Part shown: piece by piece, positions 40,884 to 49,634 of the stretch
Position numbering within the stretch: position 1 is the first letter of the stretch
Layout: the number at the start of each line of letters is the position of its first letter
DNA from: Pimelobacter simplex
Lineage (GTDB): Bacteria; Actinomycetota; Actinomycetes; Propionibacteriales; Nocardioidaceae
DNA: 64,000 nt
Reading direction: 5' to 3'
Assembly (NCBI GenBank): GCA_016803235.1
Contig: JADCLI010000028.1
Location: 1-64,000, forward strand
Made by a program: the position numbers and the translations under genes
Notes under the pieces: generated by a model
The model's database searches: none
Told to the model about the DNA's origin: nothing
The model's input: only the letters and a program-made list of their open reading frames with translations

Positions 40884-42191
40884 TCAGTCGTCGGTGATCG
40901 CCTCGTCCGGGACGCGCGAGATCAGCACGGTACCGATCTTGTTGCGGCGCCCGGCGGCGTGCTCGGCCTCGAAGCGCAGCCCGTGCGCCTCGACCACCGA
41001 GCCCGGGATCGGGACCCGGCCGAGGTGCTTGGCGAGCAGGCCGCCGACGGAGTCGACGTCCTCCTCCTCGATCGTGAAGCCGAACAGCTCGTCGAGGTCG
41101 TCGACGGGGTAGCGCGAGGAGACCCGCACCTTGGACTGGGGGTCGTCGAGGCCGTCGCCGAGGTGCTCGATCTCCACCTCCGCCTCGTCGTACTCGTCGG
41201 TGATCTCGCCGACGATCTCCTCGAGCAGGTCCTCGATGGTGATCAGGCCCGCGGTGCCGCCGTACTCGTCGACGACGATCGCGACGTGGAGCCGGCGCAG
41301 CTGCATCTCACGGAGCAGGTCGTCCACGGGCTTGGACTCGGGCACCCAGATGGCCGGTCGCATGACCTCCTCGACCTTCTGGGTGAGCTCGACGTCGGGG
41401 GCCTCGAAGTCGCGGCGGACGACGTCCTTGAGGTAGGCCATGCCGCGCACGTCGTCGAGGTTCTCGCCGACGACGGGGACGCGGGAGAAGCCGGAGCGCA
41501 GGAACAGCGACATGGTCTGGCGCAGGTTCTTGTGGTTCTCGATGTAGACCACGTCGCCGCGCGGGACCATCACCTCGCGCACCGTGGTGTCGCCGAGCTC
41601 GAAGACCGAGTGGATCATCTTGCGCTCGTCGGCCTCGATCAGCTCGCTGGCCTCGGCGATGTCGACCAGCTCGCGCAGCTCGGTCTCGGTCTGGAACGGG
41701 CCCTCACGGAAGCCGCGACCGGGCGTGATCGCGTTGCCGACCACGATGAGCAGTCGCGGGATCGGGCCGAGCACGGTGGTCAGCGCGGACAACGGCCAGG
41801 CGGACCAGACCGCGACGGTCTCGGCGTGCTGCTTGCCGATGGTGCGCGGGGCCACGCCGATCACGACGAAGGACACCACCAGCATGATCGCGAGGGCGGC
41901 CCCGGCACGGCCCCACCAGGAGGCGTCCAGCCGTTCGTCGACGTACAGCGTGACGACGACGATGGCCGCGATCTCACACAGCAGCTGCAGCAGGAGCGCG
42001 GTGTTGAGGTGACGCGGGGCGTCCTCGAGGACGACGAGGAGGCGCTGCGCGCCGGCGCGTCCCTCCCCCACCATCTCCTGGGCGCGGGCGCGCGAGAACC
42101 CGGCGAGGGCGGCGTCCGCCGCTGCGAACAGCCCCGCCAGGACCACGAGGACGGCCGCTGCTCCCAGCGGCCACAGACTGTCGGCGATCAT
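40884..42191 (-). CDS. CNNM/CBS-pair hemolysin-family transporter (CorC/PaeA type)
   Basis: 435 residues. The N-terminal DUF21 (CNNM) domain has about four helices (SLWPLGAAAVLVVLAGLFAAADAALAGF, ALLLQLLCEIAAIVVVTLYV, AALAIMLVVSFVVIGVAPRTIGKQHAE). A CBS pair follows at about 210-330 (VREVMVPRGDVVYIENHKNLRQTMSLFLRSGFSRVPV, PAIWVPESKPVDDLLREMQLRRLHVAIVVDEYGGTAGLITIEDLLEEIVGEI), and the C-terminal CorC_HlyC transporter-associated domain last. It is implicated in Mg2+/Co2+ efflux or metal homeostasis. It is the third gene of phoH-ybeY-corC, coupled by an ATGA overlap. Confidence 0.94.
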   Translation of the reverse strand: MIADSLWPLGAAAVLVVLAGLFAAADAALAGFSRARAQEMVGEGRAGAQRLLVVLEDAPRHLNTALLLQLLCEIAAIVVVTLYVDERLDASWWGRAGAALAIMLVVSFVVIGVAPRTIGKQHAETVAVWSAWPLSALTTVLGPIPRLLIVVGNAITPGRGFREGPFQTETELRELVDIAEASELIEADERKMIHSVFELGDTTVREVMVPRGDVVYIENHKNLRQTMSLFLRSGFSRVPVVGENLDDVRGMAYLKDVVRRDFEAPDVELTQKVEEVMRPAIWVPESKPVDDLLREMQLRRLHVAIVVDEYGGTAGLITIEDLLEEIVGEITDEYDEAEVEIEHLGDGLDDPQSKVRVSSRYPVDDLDELFGFTIEEEDVDSVGGLLAKHLGRVPIPGSVVEAHGLRFEAEHAAGRRNKIGTVLISRVPDEAITDD

Positions 42192-42646
42192 GTGGCCGGC
42201 TGCGCCCGCCACTGGGCCAGCAGCTGGTCCTGCAGGCCGAACATCACCTTGTGCTCCTCCGGCTCGGCGTGGTCGTAGCCGAGCAGGTGGAGGATGCCGT
42301 GGGTGGTGAGCAGCTCCAGCTCGGCGAGGGTGCCGTGGCCGGCCGCCTCGCCCTGGCGCTCGGCGACCGCCGGGCAGAGCACGAGGTCGCCGAGCACGCC
42401 CTCCTCGGGCTCCTCGTTGACCAGGCCCGGCCGCAGCTCGTCCATGGGGAAGGCGAGCACGTCGGTCGGGCCCTCCTTCTCCATCCACCTCTCGTTGAGC
42501 TCGGCGATGGTGTCCTCGTCGACCGCCTTGATGCACAGCTCGGCGAGCGGGTGGACCCGCATCTGGTCCATCACGAACCGCGCCAGCTGGGAGAAGTGCT
42601 TCACGTCGAGCCCGCTGCCGGACTCGTCGAGGATCTCGATGCTCAC
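42188..42646 (-). CDS. ybeY: Endoribonuclease YbeY (rRNA maturation factor)
   Basis: 152 residues. A zinc-dependent RNase needed for 16S rRNA 3' processing and ribosome quality control. The metal motif HGILHLLGYDHAEPEEH (H-x3-H-x5-H) lies near residues 114-130, and LNERWMEKEGPTDVLAFPMD is the conserved substrate-cleft strand. The GTG start overlaps the phoH stop and its stop overlaps the corC-type start, so the three genes are translationally coupled. Confidence 0.96.
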   Translation of the reverse strand: MSIEILDESGSGLDVKHFSQLARFVMDQMRVHPLAELCIKAVDEDTIAELNERWMEKEGPTDVLAFPMDELRPGLVNEEPEEGVLGDLVLCPAVAERQGEAAGHGTLAELELLTTHGILHLLGYDHAEPEEHKVMFGLQDQLLAQWRAQPAT

Positions 42647-43695
42647 TCCTGGTCGCCCTTCTTGACGGCCTTCCTGGCCACCTTCTGCGATTCCTTCTTG
42701 GCGTCGAAGTCGTCGTACGCCGCCACGATCCGCGCCACCAGCTGGTGGCGCACGACGTCGTGGGCGGTCAGTCGCACGAACGCGAGGTCCTCGACGCCAT
42801 CGAGGATCCTCTCCACGATCCGCAGGCCCGAGGTGGTGCCCGACGGCAGGTCGACCTGGGTGACGTCGCCCGTCACCACGATCTTGGAGCCGAACCCGAG
42901 CCGGGTCAGGAACATCTTCATCTGCTCGGGCGTGGTGTTCTGCGCCTCGTCGAGGATGATGAACGAGTCGTTGAGCGAGCGTCCGCGCATGTAGGCCAGC
43001 GGCGCGACCTCGATGGTCCCGGCCGCGAGCAGCTTGGGGATCGACTCGGGGTCGAGCATGTCGTGCAGGGCGTCGTACAGCGGGCGCAGGTAGGGGTCGA
43101 TCTTCTCGCTCAGCGTCCCGGGCAGGTAGCCGAGCCGCTCGCCGGCCTCGACGGCCGGGCGGGTCAGGATGATCCGGTTGACCTGCTTGGCCTGCAGCGC
43201 CTGCACGGCCTTGGCCATCGCGAGATAGGTCTTGCCCGTGCCGGCAGGCCCGATGCCGAAGGTGATGGTGTGCTTGTCGATGGTCTCGACGTAGCGCTTC
43301 TGGTTGAGCGTCTTGGGCCGGATCGAGCGGCCGCGGTTGCTCAGGATGTTGAGCGAGAGGACGTCGGCCGGCCGCTCCGAGGTCGCGGTCTGGACCCGCA
43401 GCATGGCCTCGACGCGCTCGACGACCTCGGCCGTGATGCCTTGGCCGGTGCGCAGGATCGCGACCAGCTCGTCGATGAGCTTCTCGGCCAGCTCGATCTC
43501 GTGGACGTCGCCGGCCAGCGTGATCCGGTTGCCCCGGACGTGGACCGTGATGCCGAACCGCTTCTCGATGATGCCGAGGTGCTCGTCACCCGGACCGAAC
43601 AGGGTCACCATGTCGATGCTGTTGGGCACGACCACGGTGTGGCGGGCGGGGGCAGCCGGCGTGGCTGCGGTGACGTGAGTGGGTGAGTCGGTCAT
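42643..43695 (-). CDS. phoH: PhoH-like ATPase (YbeZ)
   Basis: 350 residues. An N-terminal KH-like region (residues about 30-100, GIIEKRFGITVHVRGNRITLAGD) precedes a PhoH P-loop domain: FGIGPAGTGKTYLAMAKAVQAL (Walker A), IILTRPAVEAGERLGYLPG, SFIILDEAQNTTPEQMKMFLTRLGFGSKIVVTGDVTQVDLP (Walker B). PhoH works with YbeY in RNA metabolism and has RNA helicase-like activity in some species. The C-terminus is Lys-rich. It is the first gene of phoH-ybeY-corC, about 120 nt after the HIT gene. Confidence 0.95.
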   Translation of the reverse strand: MTDSPTHVTAATPAAPARHTVVVPNSIDMVTLFGPGDEHLGIIEKRFGITVHVRGNRITLAGDVHEIELAEKLIDELVAILRTGQGITAEVVERVEAMLRVQTATSERPADVLSLNILSNRGRSIRPKTLNQKRYVETIDKHTITFGIGPAGTGKTYLAMAKAVQALQAKQVNRIILTRPAVEAGERLGYLPGTLSEKIDPYLRPLYDALHDMLDPESIPKLLAAGTIEVAPLAYMRGRSLNDSFIILDEAQNTTPEQMKMFLTRLGFGSKIVVTGDVTQVDLPSGTTSGLRIVERILDGVEDLAFVRLTAHDVVRHQLVARIVAAYDDFDAKKESQKVARKAVKKGDQE

Positions 43696-43815
43696 GGATG
43701 CCCGAGGACGGGCGGCCTTTCAGGTACGACGATGCGGCCCCACCATGGTACGTGGAGGGCCCCTGCCGCGCCCACTCGTTTGGCGCGGCCTTGCTCAGCC
43801 CGGCTCAGGGCCGGC

Positions 43816-44160
43816 TCAGCCCGGGGGCCAGCCCATCGGGCGGCCGGCCAGCACGTGGCAGTGGGTGTGGAAGACCGTCTGCCCGACGCCGGCGCCGGTG
43901 TTGAAGACCAGGCGGTAGTCGTCGTACCCCTCGCCGGTCGCGACGGCGCGCGCGGTGGTGGCGATCTCGGCGAACGTCGAGGCGTCCGCCATGGCGGAGG
44001 CGGCGGCGTTGGGCTCGTGGTCGCGCGGCACGACGAGGACATGCAGCGGTGCCTGCGGGTTGACGTCGCGGAAGGCGACCGTGCGCTCGCCGGCGTGGAC
44101 GACCTCGGCGGGGATGTCACCGGCGACGATCTTGCAGAACAGGCAGTCGGGATCCGTCAC
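43816..44160 (-). CDS. HIT family purine nucleoside phosphoramidase
   Basis: 114 residues with a GTG start. HINT-type protein: DCLFCKIVAGDIPAEVVHAGERTVAFRDVNPQAPLHVLVVPRDHEPN, then the histidine triad HTHCHVLAGRPMGW. It hydrolyses AMP-lysine-type phosphoramidates and other nucleotide conjugates in the cytoplasm. The position upstream of phoH is conserved in actinobacteria. The 120-nt gap to phoH holds a repeated GCTCAGCCC/CGGCTCAG stretch but no clear signal. Confidence 0.94.
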   Translation of the reverse strand: MTDPDCLFCKIVAGDIPAEVVHAGERTVAFRDVNPQAPLHVLVVPRDHEPNAAASAMADASTFAEIATTARAVATGEGYDDYRLVFNTGAGVGQTVFHTHCHVLAGRPMGWPPG

Positions 44161-44191
44161 GGCACCACCCTAGGACCTCGCTCGCCCCGGC

Positions 44192-45064
44192 TCACCACTC
44201 CCACCGCGCACCGAGTCGACCGGGGCCGAAGGCGGTCTGTCGGTAGTGCACGCTGCGGCCGCCGGCGAGGTCGACCGGCCACTCGTGGGCGAGACCGCCC
44301 TCCGCGAAGTAGACCCAGCACCGCGTCGGCAGGCGGTCGGGGTGGAAGCGCACCCACACCAGTGCCTCCTCCAGACGCTGCTCGGCGGCGAGCGCGTAGT
44401 CGGTCTCGAGGTCCAGCCCCTCGGTCCGTGCCTCGATCTCGGTGATCGTGGACTCCCCCAGCGCGAGCGGACGCTCGAACACCAGCCGTGCGCCGCGGAT
44501 GCCGTTCTCCACGTCGTAGGTCTCCTCGATCGTGCACCCCGCCACAGCGGTCATCACGACCGCGTTGGCCTGGGTGCCGACGTCCGGCCCGACGAAGAGG
44601 GTGACGCCGTCGACGCCCTCGCGGTCGGCGACCACCACCTGGCGCACCCGGGCGCGCCGGATCTCGCCCTGCGCTCCCACGTCGACGACAAGGTGGGAGG
44701 ACACCCGGCACACGTCCTCCTCGCCGATCACGGCTTCGACCGCGGGGTCACCGAGGAGCTCGTCGAACGGCTCGACGGCACCGACCCGGCGCCGCATCCG
44801 GCCGGTCAGCCGCCGGCTCAGCGCGCCGGTCTCGAGCCCGAGCAGCGCCTCCAGCTCGGGGATCGCCTGGAGGGACGCCTCCCGCTCGGGCTCGCGCTGG
44901 CCGGAGCGCCAGTACGACAGGGCCGTGAGCGACACCGGGTGGCCTCGTTCGGCGAGCCGGTCGCGGAGGTGGGTCAACGTGGCGCCGCGTTTCTCCATCG
45001 CCGCTCCCAGTGCCTCGGCGAAAGTGGTCGGAACGGTCCCCGAACGGTCTCCCACGCCGTTCAT
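44192..45064 (-). CDS. XRE-like DNA-binding protein of unknown role
   Basis: 290 residues. The N-terminal ~85 residues contain a helix-turn-helix region: FAEALGAAMEKRGATLTHLRDRLAERGHPVSLTALSYWRSGQREPEREASLQAIPELEALLGLETGALSRRL. The rest (about 100-290) is a beta-rich region with Val/Asp patterns and no known enzyme motif (VVVDVGAQGEIRRARVRQVVVADREGVDGVTLFVGPDVG). It is divergent from a sigma-factor gene across about 80 nt, suggesting the two regulators share control. It could be a ligand-responsive repressor (inference). Confidence 0.72.
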   Translation of the reverse strand: MNGVGDRSGTVPTTFAEALGAAMEKRGATLTHLRDRLAERGHPVSLTALSYWRSGQREPEREASLQAIPELEALLGLETGALSRRLTGRMRRRVGAVEPFDELLGDPAVEAVIGEEDVCRVSSHLVVDVGAQGEIRRARVRQVVVADREGVDGVTLFVGPDVGTQANAVVMTAVAGCTIEETYDVENGIRGARLVFERPLALGESTITEIEARTEGLDLETDYALAAEQRLEEALVWVRFHPDRLPTRCWVYFAEGGLAHEWPVDLAGGRSVHYRQTAFGPGRLGARWEW

Positions 45065-45148
45065 CGTGCATCACACCTGTGCGGCAGGACTGTGAAACAC
45101 GCACTCCTAGCCTCCCCGCTCGAGCTTCTCAGGGAGATGGGGACGGAC

Positions 45149-45715
45149 ATGATGGACGACAGCGACGAGCAGCTGGCCGAGCGGGTACGACGAGACGACG
45201 GCGCCGACGAGGCGTTCGGGGAGCTCTTCCGCCGGCACCGGCCGACCGCGCTGCGGGTTGCACGGTCGATCGCGCGGGGCGAGGAGGACGACGCGGTGGC
45301 CGAGGCGTTCCTCGGGCTCCTCCGGGTGCTGCGGGCGGGCGGCGGGCCGACGTACGGCGTGCGCGCGTACGTCCACGCGAGCGCCCGCAACCGGGCGATC
45401 CACCGGGCGCGTTCCCGCGCGCGGGCGCTGGCGACCTCGGCCCCGCTCCTCGACACGGCCGGCGTGGAGGACGACCACCTCTGGGCCGACGAGGGCGACG
45501 TGCTGGTCCGCGCCTTCCGGGCCCTGGCACCGCGGCAGCGCGAGGTGCTGTGGGCGGTGGACGTCGAGGGCCGACGACCGCGCGACATCGCCGCGGCCTG
45601 GGGCTGCGATCCCGGCGCGGTCTCGGCGGTCGCGCACCGCGCCCGGCGACGGCTGCGGGCGCTCTACCTCGCCCAGCACGCCCCGGAGCCGACGCTCGCC
45701 CCGGTGGCCGGCTGA
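45149..45715 (+). CDS. RNA polymerase sigma factor, sigma-70/ECF family
   Basis: About 188 residues; ATGs at 45137, 45149 and 45152 are all possible and I prefer 45149. Region 2: FGELFRRHRPTALRVARSIARGEEDDAVAEAFLGLLRVLRAGGGPTYGVRAYVHASARNRAIHRARSR. Region 4: VLVRAFRALAPRQREVLWAVDVEGRRPRDIAAAWGCDPGAVSAVAHRARRRLRALYL, with the helix-turn-helix. No anti-sigma factor is adjacent; the next gene encodes a GerMN/Gmad2 lipoprotein. It is divergent from an XRE-like gene. It likely directs an extracytoplasmic stress or envelope response. Confidence 0.88.
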   Translation: MMDDSDEQLAERVRRDDGADEAFGELFRRHRPTALRVARSIARGEEDDAVAEAFLGLLRVLRAGGGPTYGVRAYVHASARNRAIHRARSRARALATSAPLLDTAGVEDDHLWADEGDVLVRAFRALAPRQREVLWAVDVEGRRPRDIAAAWGCDPGAVSAVAHRARRRLRALYLAQHAPEPTLAPVAG

Positions 45716-45776
45716 GATCGACACGCGGGTCCGCGCCCTCCGCACAGTGTCGACGGCATCGGGGAGGATTCGAGGC

Positions 45777-46667
45777 ATGAGCCTTCCCCGCACCCTCGCC
45801 GCCGCCGGCGCCGTGCTCGCCCTGGGCATGCTGGCCGGCTGCAGCGACGACGAGCCCACCACCGAGCCGACCCCCAGCGCCCCGACGTCCGACGTCGCGA
45901 CGGAGAGCGACGCGGCCACTCCGTCGACCGGCACGCCCGGTGGCGAGGCGTCGGCGGTGCCGGCCTACTACGTCGGCACGACGCCGCAGGGCGACCGGCT
46001 CTACCGCGAGTTCATCCAGGTCACCGGTGCCGACCGGCTGGTCGCGACCGCCGCCGCGGTCACGAGCGGCGACCCGGTCGACCCCGACTACCGCACGCTG
46101 TGGCCGAAGGGCCGGTTCGCATCGGTCGCGAGGAGCGCCGACGCGATCGAGGTCGAGCTGGCCGACGACAGCTGGCTCTCGGCCGGCTCGCTCGCGCCGC
46201 CGGAGGCCCGGCTCGCCGTCCAGCAGCTCGTCTACTCCCTGCAGGGAGCGGCCGGGGAGCGCCTGCCGGTCCGGGTGACGCACGACGGCAAGCCGGCCAC
46301 GACCCTGCTCGGCGAGCCCGTGGGCGACGGCCTGGCCGCGGCCCCCGAGCTCGACGTCCTGGCGCTGGTCAACGTCACCGAGCCCGCGGAGGGCACCGCG
46401 GTCGGCGACACCTTCACCGCCACGGGGCGGGCCAGCTCGTTCGAGGCCACCGTCCCGTGGGAGGTCCAGGACTCCTCCGGCACGGTCGTCCTCGACGGCT
46501 TCGCCACCGCCGAGGGCTGGGTCGAGCGGCTCTACCCGTGGTCCAGCGAGGTCGACGTGAGCGAGCTGCCGGCCGGGACGTACACGTTCGTCGCCCGCAC
46601 CGACGACCCGTCGGGCGGAGAGGGCGGCGGCCCGACCGAGGACACGAAGCGGATCACGATCAAGTGA
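45777..46667 (+). CDS. GerMN/Gmad2-domain lipoprotein
   Basis: 296 residues. Signal peptide with lipobox LAGC (LPRTLAAAGAVLALGMLAGCS), then a ~45-residue Thr/Ser/Pro-rich linker. Residues about 60-180 fit a GerMN domain (VPAYYVGTTPQGDRLYREFIQV, then DYRTLWPKGRFASVARSADAIEVELADDSW, VQQLVYSLQ). Residues about 195-290 are a Gmad2 Ig-like domain (ALVNVTEPAEGTAVGDTFTATGRASSFEATVPWEVQDSSGTVVLDGFATAEG). These domains were named from spore germination proteins, but actinobacteria like this do not make endospores. It is extracellular. It is coupled downstream by GTGA to a winged-helix gene. Confidence 0.86.
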   Translation: MSLPRTLAAAGAVLALGMLAGCSDDEPTTEPTPSAPTSDVATESDAATPSTGTPGGEASAVPAYYVGTTPQGDRLYREFIQVTGADRLVATAAAVTSGDPVDPDYRTLWPKGRFASVARSADAIEVELADDSWLSAGSLAPPEARLAVQQLVYSLQGAAGERLPVRVTHDGKPATTLLGEPVGDGLAAAPELDVLALVNVTEPAEGTAVGDTFTATGRASSFEATVPWEVQDSSGTVVLDGFATAEGWVERLYPWSSEVDVSELPAGTYTFVARTDDPSGGEGGGPTEDTKRITIK

Positions 46668-47716
46668 GGTTCTCCCGGCGCCGGCTGAACCGGACGCTGC
46701 TGCTACGCCAGCACCTGCTCGAGCGGGTCGCGATGGAGCCGGCGGCGATGGTCGAGCACCTGGTCGGCCTGCAGGCGCAGGAGCCGCTGCCGCCGTACCT
46801 CTCGCTGGCGGCGCGGCTCACCGAGGTCGACCCGTGGCAGGTGAGCGCGGCGATCGAGGACCGCTCCCTGGTGCGGGTGCTCAGCCTGCGCGACACGGTC
46901 CACCTGCACCTGCCGGCCGACGCGGTGACGCTGCCGGTGTGGGCCGCACCGGTCCGCGAGCGCGAGATCAAGGCCAGCCAGACCATCGGCTCCGCGCGCG
47001 AGGTCGACCGCGCCGCGTTCTCGACGGCGGTGCACGAGGTCCTCGCCGACGGGCCGCTGCCCCAACGCCAGCTCGGGGCCGCCCTCGCGGAGCGCTTCCC
47101 GGCGTACACCGCCACCCAGCTGGGCCAGGTCGCCCGGGTCGCGGAGGTCCTCGCCCAGCTGCCGCCGCGCGGCTGCTGGAAGCCGACCGGGTCGACGGCG
47201 GTCGCGTACGACCTCGCCGACCGTTGGACCGGCCTGCCCCTGGCCGAGCCCGACGTGCCGGCGATCGTGCGCCGGTTCCTGCGCGCGTACGGGCCCGGCA
47301 CGGCAGCCGACGTCACCGCCTGGTCGGGCATCACCCGCCTGGGGCCGGTCGTCAAGGCGATGGACGACCTCGAGGTGCACGAGGACGAGGACGGCAAGGT
47401 GCTGTACGACGTGCCGGGCGCGCCGGTCGCCGACGAGGACACCCCGGCGCCGGTCCGGCTGTTCGGCACCTACGACAACCTCTGGCTCTCCCACGCCTCC
47501 CGCGACCGGGTGATGGAGCCCGAGCACCGGCGCCTGTGGATGGGCGTCAACGGCGCGCAGGCGATGTCGGTCCACGTCGACGGCTGGTTCGCCGGGCTCT
47601 GGCGGGCCGAGGAGGGGCGGGTCGTGGTCGTCGAGCTGGTCCGCGACCTGAGTCGGTCCGAGCGGGCCGGGCTGGACGAGGAGATCGCGCGGGTGGAGGC
47701 GCTGCTCGCGCGGTGA
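46664..47716 (+). CDS. Winged helix DNA-binding domain protein (HTH_42 / YcaQ-like)
   Basis: 350 residues; the GTG start overlaps the stop of the lipoprotein gene. The family pattern is clear: RRRLNRTLLLRQHLLERVAMEPAAMVEHLVGLQAQEPLPPYLSLAARL, RDTVHLHLPADA, RRFLRAYGPGTAADVTAWSGI and LFGTYDNLWLSHASRDRVM. Members of this DUF1006/HTH_42 group include YcaQ-type DNA glycosylases that unhook interstrand crosslinks and AlkX/AlkZ-like proteins. The Q-x-Q catalytic-type motif in GLQAQE is present. It may be a crosslink glycosylase (inference). It is convergent with rsmE. Confidence 0.85.
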   Translation: MRFSRRRLNRTLLLRQHLLERVAMEPAAMVEHLVGLQAQEPLPPYLSLAARLTEVDPWQVSAAIEDRSLVRVLSLRDTVHLHLPADAVTLPVWAAPVREREIKASQTIGSAREVDRAAFSTAVHEVLADGPLPQRQLGAALAERFPAYTATQLGQVARVAEVLAQLPPRGCWKPTGSTAVAYDLADRWTGLPLAEPDVPAIVRRFLRAYGPGTAADVTAWSGITRLGPVVKAMDDLEVHEDEDGKVLYDVPGAPVADEDTPAPVRLFGTYDNLWLSHASRDRVMEPEHRRLWMGVNGAQAMSVHVDGWFAGLWRAEEGRVVVVELVRDLSRSERAGLDEEIARVEALLAR

Positions 47717-47719
47717 GGC

Positions 47720-48463
47720 TCAGCCACCCCAGCGCGGGGTGCGCGACAGCAGCGCGGCGACCGCGGCGACGCCGGCGGTGGAGGTCCGCAGCACCTCCGC
47801 GCCCAGGCGTACGGCGACCGCGCCGTGCTCGACGAAGGTCGCCACCTCCTCCTCGGTGAGGCCGCCCTCGGGCCCCACGACGACGACCAGCTCGCCGTCG
47901 GCGGGCAGGGCGAGGGCACCGAGCGGCTCGGTGGCGTCCTCGTGGAGCACGACCGCGACGTCGGCCGCCGCGACCAGCCCCGCGACCTCGTCGGTCGCCG
48001 CCAGCGGCAGCACCTCGGGGTGCCAGGCGCGGCGGGCCTGCTTGGCGGCCTCGCGGGCAGTGGCCTGCCACTTGGCGTGCGACCTGGTCGCGCGCTCGCC
48101 CTTCCAGACGGCGACACTGCGTGCGGCGGCCCACGGGACGACCCGGGCGACGCCGATCTCGGTGAGCACCTCGACGGCGAGCTCGCCGCGCTCGCCCTTC
48201 GGCAGCGCCTGGACGACGGTGACCGACGGTCGCGGCCGGGGGTGGTCCTCGACCGCGGTCACGCTCACCGTGAACGCGCGCTTGGCGGTCGCGGTCACCT
48301 CACCGGTCGCGACCAGGCCGAGCCCGTCGGTGAGCAGCAGCCGCTCTCCCACCCGGAGGCGTCGTACGACGACCGCGTGGTGCGCCTCGTCGCCCTCGAC
48401 GGTGACGGGGTCACCGGGCCGGACGCCGTCGAGCGTCGGCACGAGGTGCTGGGGCAGGGTCAT
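47720..48463 (-). CDS. rsmE: 16S rRNA (uracil1498-N3)-methyltransferase
   Basis: 247 residues. An N-terminal PUA-like domain (EGDEAHHAVVVRRLRVGERLLLTDGLG) and a C-terminal SPOUT knot: LPKGERGELAVEVLTEIGV, VVVGPEGGLTEEEVATFVEHGAVAVRLGAEVLRTSTAGVAAVAAL. It methylates N3 of U1498 in 16S rRNA using SAM. It starts 2 nt after the dnaJ stop in the hrcA-dnaJ-rsmE unit, which is the usual actinobacterial arrangement. Confidence 0.95.
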   Translation of the reverse strand: MTLPQHLVPTLDGVRPGDPVTVEGDEAHHAVVVRRLRVGERLLLTDGLGLVATGEVTATAKRAFTVSVTAVEDHPRPRPSVTVVQALPKGERGELAVEVLTEIGVARVVPWAAARSVAVWKGERATRSHAKWQATAREAAKQARRAWHPEVLPLAATDEVAGLVAAADVAVVLHEDATEPLGALALPADGELVVVVGPEGGLTEEEVATFVEHGAVAVRLGAEVLRTSTAGVAAVAALLSRTPRWGG

Positions 48464-48465
48464 GC

Positions 48466-49623
48466 TCAGTGCGTGAACGCGTCGCGGAGCCGGCCGAACA
48501 CCGTCTTGTGGGCGGGCCGGACGTCGCCGGAGGGCTGCTCCTCACCGCGGATCGCCGCCAGCTCGCGCAGCAGCTCCTCCTGGCGCGGGTCGAGCCGGGT
48601 CGGGGTCTCGACCGCGACGGTGACCGCGAGGTCGCCGCGTCCGCCGCGCAGCCCGGGCACGCCGAGCCCCCGGAGCAGGACCTGGTGGCCCGACTGCGTG
48701 CCGGACGGCACCTGCAGGTCGAAGGACCGCTGCACGTCCTCGCCCTCCGGCAGGTCGGCCTCGAGGGTGGGGAGCTCGATCGTCGTACCGAGGGCGGCGG
48801 CGGTCATCGGCACCGACACCGTGCAGTGCAGGTCGTTGCCGTGTCGTTCGAAGACCTCGTGGGGCGCGACGTGGATCTCGACGTACAGGTCGCCGGCGGG
48901 ACCGCCGCCGGGCCCGACCTCGCCCTGCTCGCTGAGCTGGACCCGAGTGCCGTTGTCGACGCCGGCGGGGATCTTGACGGTGAGGGTACGACGCGAGCGG
49001 ACCCGCCCGTCGCCGGCGCACTCGCGGCACGGGTCGGGGATCACGGTGCCGAAGCCACGGCAGGCCGCACAGGGGCGCAGGGTGCGGATCTCGCCGAGGA
49101 AGGAGCGCTGGACGTGCGCGACCTCGCCCTGCCCGTGGCAGGTCTCGCACGGGACCGGGTGGCTGCCGGGCGCGGCGCCCTCGCCGCCGCAGGTCGTGCA
49201 GCGCACGGCGGTGTCGACCTTGAGCTCGCGGGAGACGCCGAAGGCGGCCTCGGCGAGCTCGACCTCGATCCGGATGAGGGCGTCCTGACCACGACGCATC
49301 CGCGGACGAGGTCCGCGGCCGCCACCTTGGCCGCCGCCCTGGCCACCGAAGAAGGCGTCCATGATGTCGGTGAACGAGAAGCCCGCCCCCTGGCCGCCGA
49401 AGCCGCCGCCGAACGGGTCGCCGCCGCGGTCGTACGCCGCGCGCTTCTGCGGGTCGGAGAGCACCTCGTAGGCAGCGGTGACCTGCTTGAACCGCTCCTG
49501 GCTCTCCGGGTCGGGGTTGACGTCCGGGTGGAGCTGGCGGGCGAGCTTGCGGTAGGCCTTCTTGATGGCGTCGCCGTCGGCGTCGCGACCGACGCCCAGC
49601 AGCTCGTAGGGGTCCTGGCTCAC
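48466..49623 (-). CDS. dnaJ: Chaperone protein DnaJ (DnaJ2-type)
   Basis: 385 residues. J domain at the N-terminus ([35 protein letters not shown], with the HPD motif), a Gly/Phe-rich linker, then four zinc-binding repeats: [32 protein letters not shown]. The C-terminal substrate-binding domains follow. It is a DnaK co-chaperone. It is encoded directly after hrcA (11 nt) and is therefore under the CIRCE/HrcA heat-shock circuit. The dnaK operon is not in the window. Confidence 0.96.
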   Translation of the reverse strand: MSQDPYELLGVGRDADGDAIKKAYRKLARQLHPDVNPDPESQERFKQVTAAYEVLSDPQKRAAYDRGGDPFGGGFGGQGAGFSFTDIMDAFFGGQGGGQGGGRGPRPRMRRGQDALIRIEVELAEAAFGVSRELKVDTAVRCTTCGGEGAAPGSHPVPCETCHGQGEVAHVQRSFLGEIRTLRPCAACRGFGTVIPDPCRECAGDGRVRSRRTLTVKIPAGVDNGTRVQLSEQGEVGPGGGPAGDLYVEIHVAPHEVFERHGNDLHCTVSVPMTAAALGTTIELPTLEADLPEGEDVQRSFDLQVPSGTQSGHQVLLRGLGVPGLRGGRGDLAVTVAVETPTRLDPRQEELLRELAAIRGEEQPSGDVRPAHKTVFGRLRDAFTH

Positions 49624-49634
49624 TTCTCTTCTTC

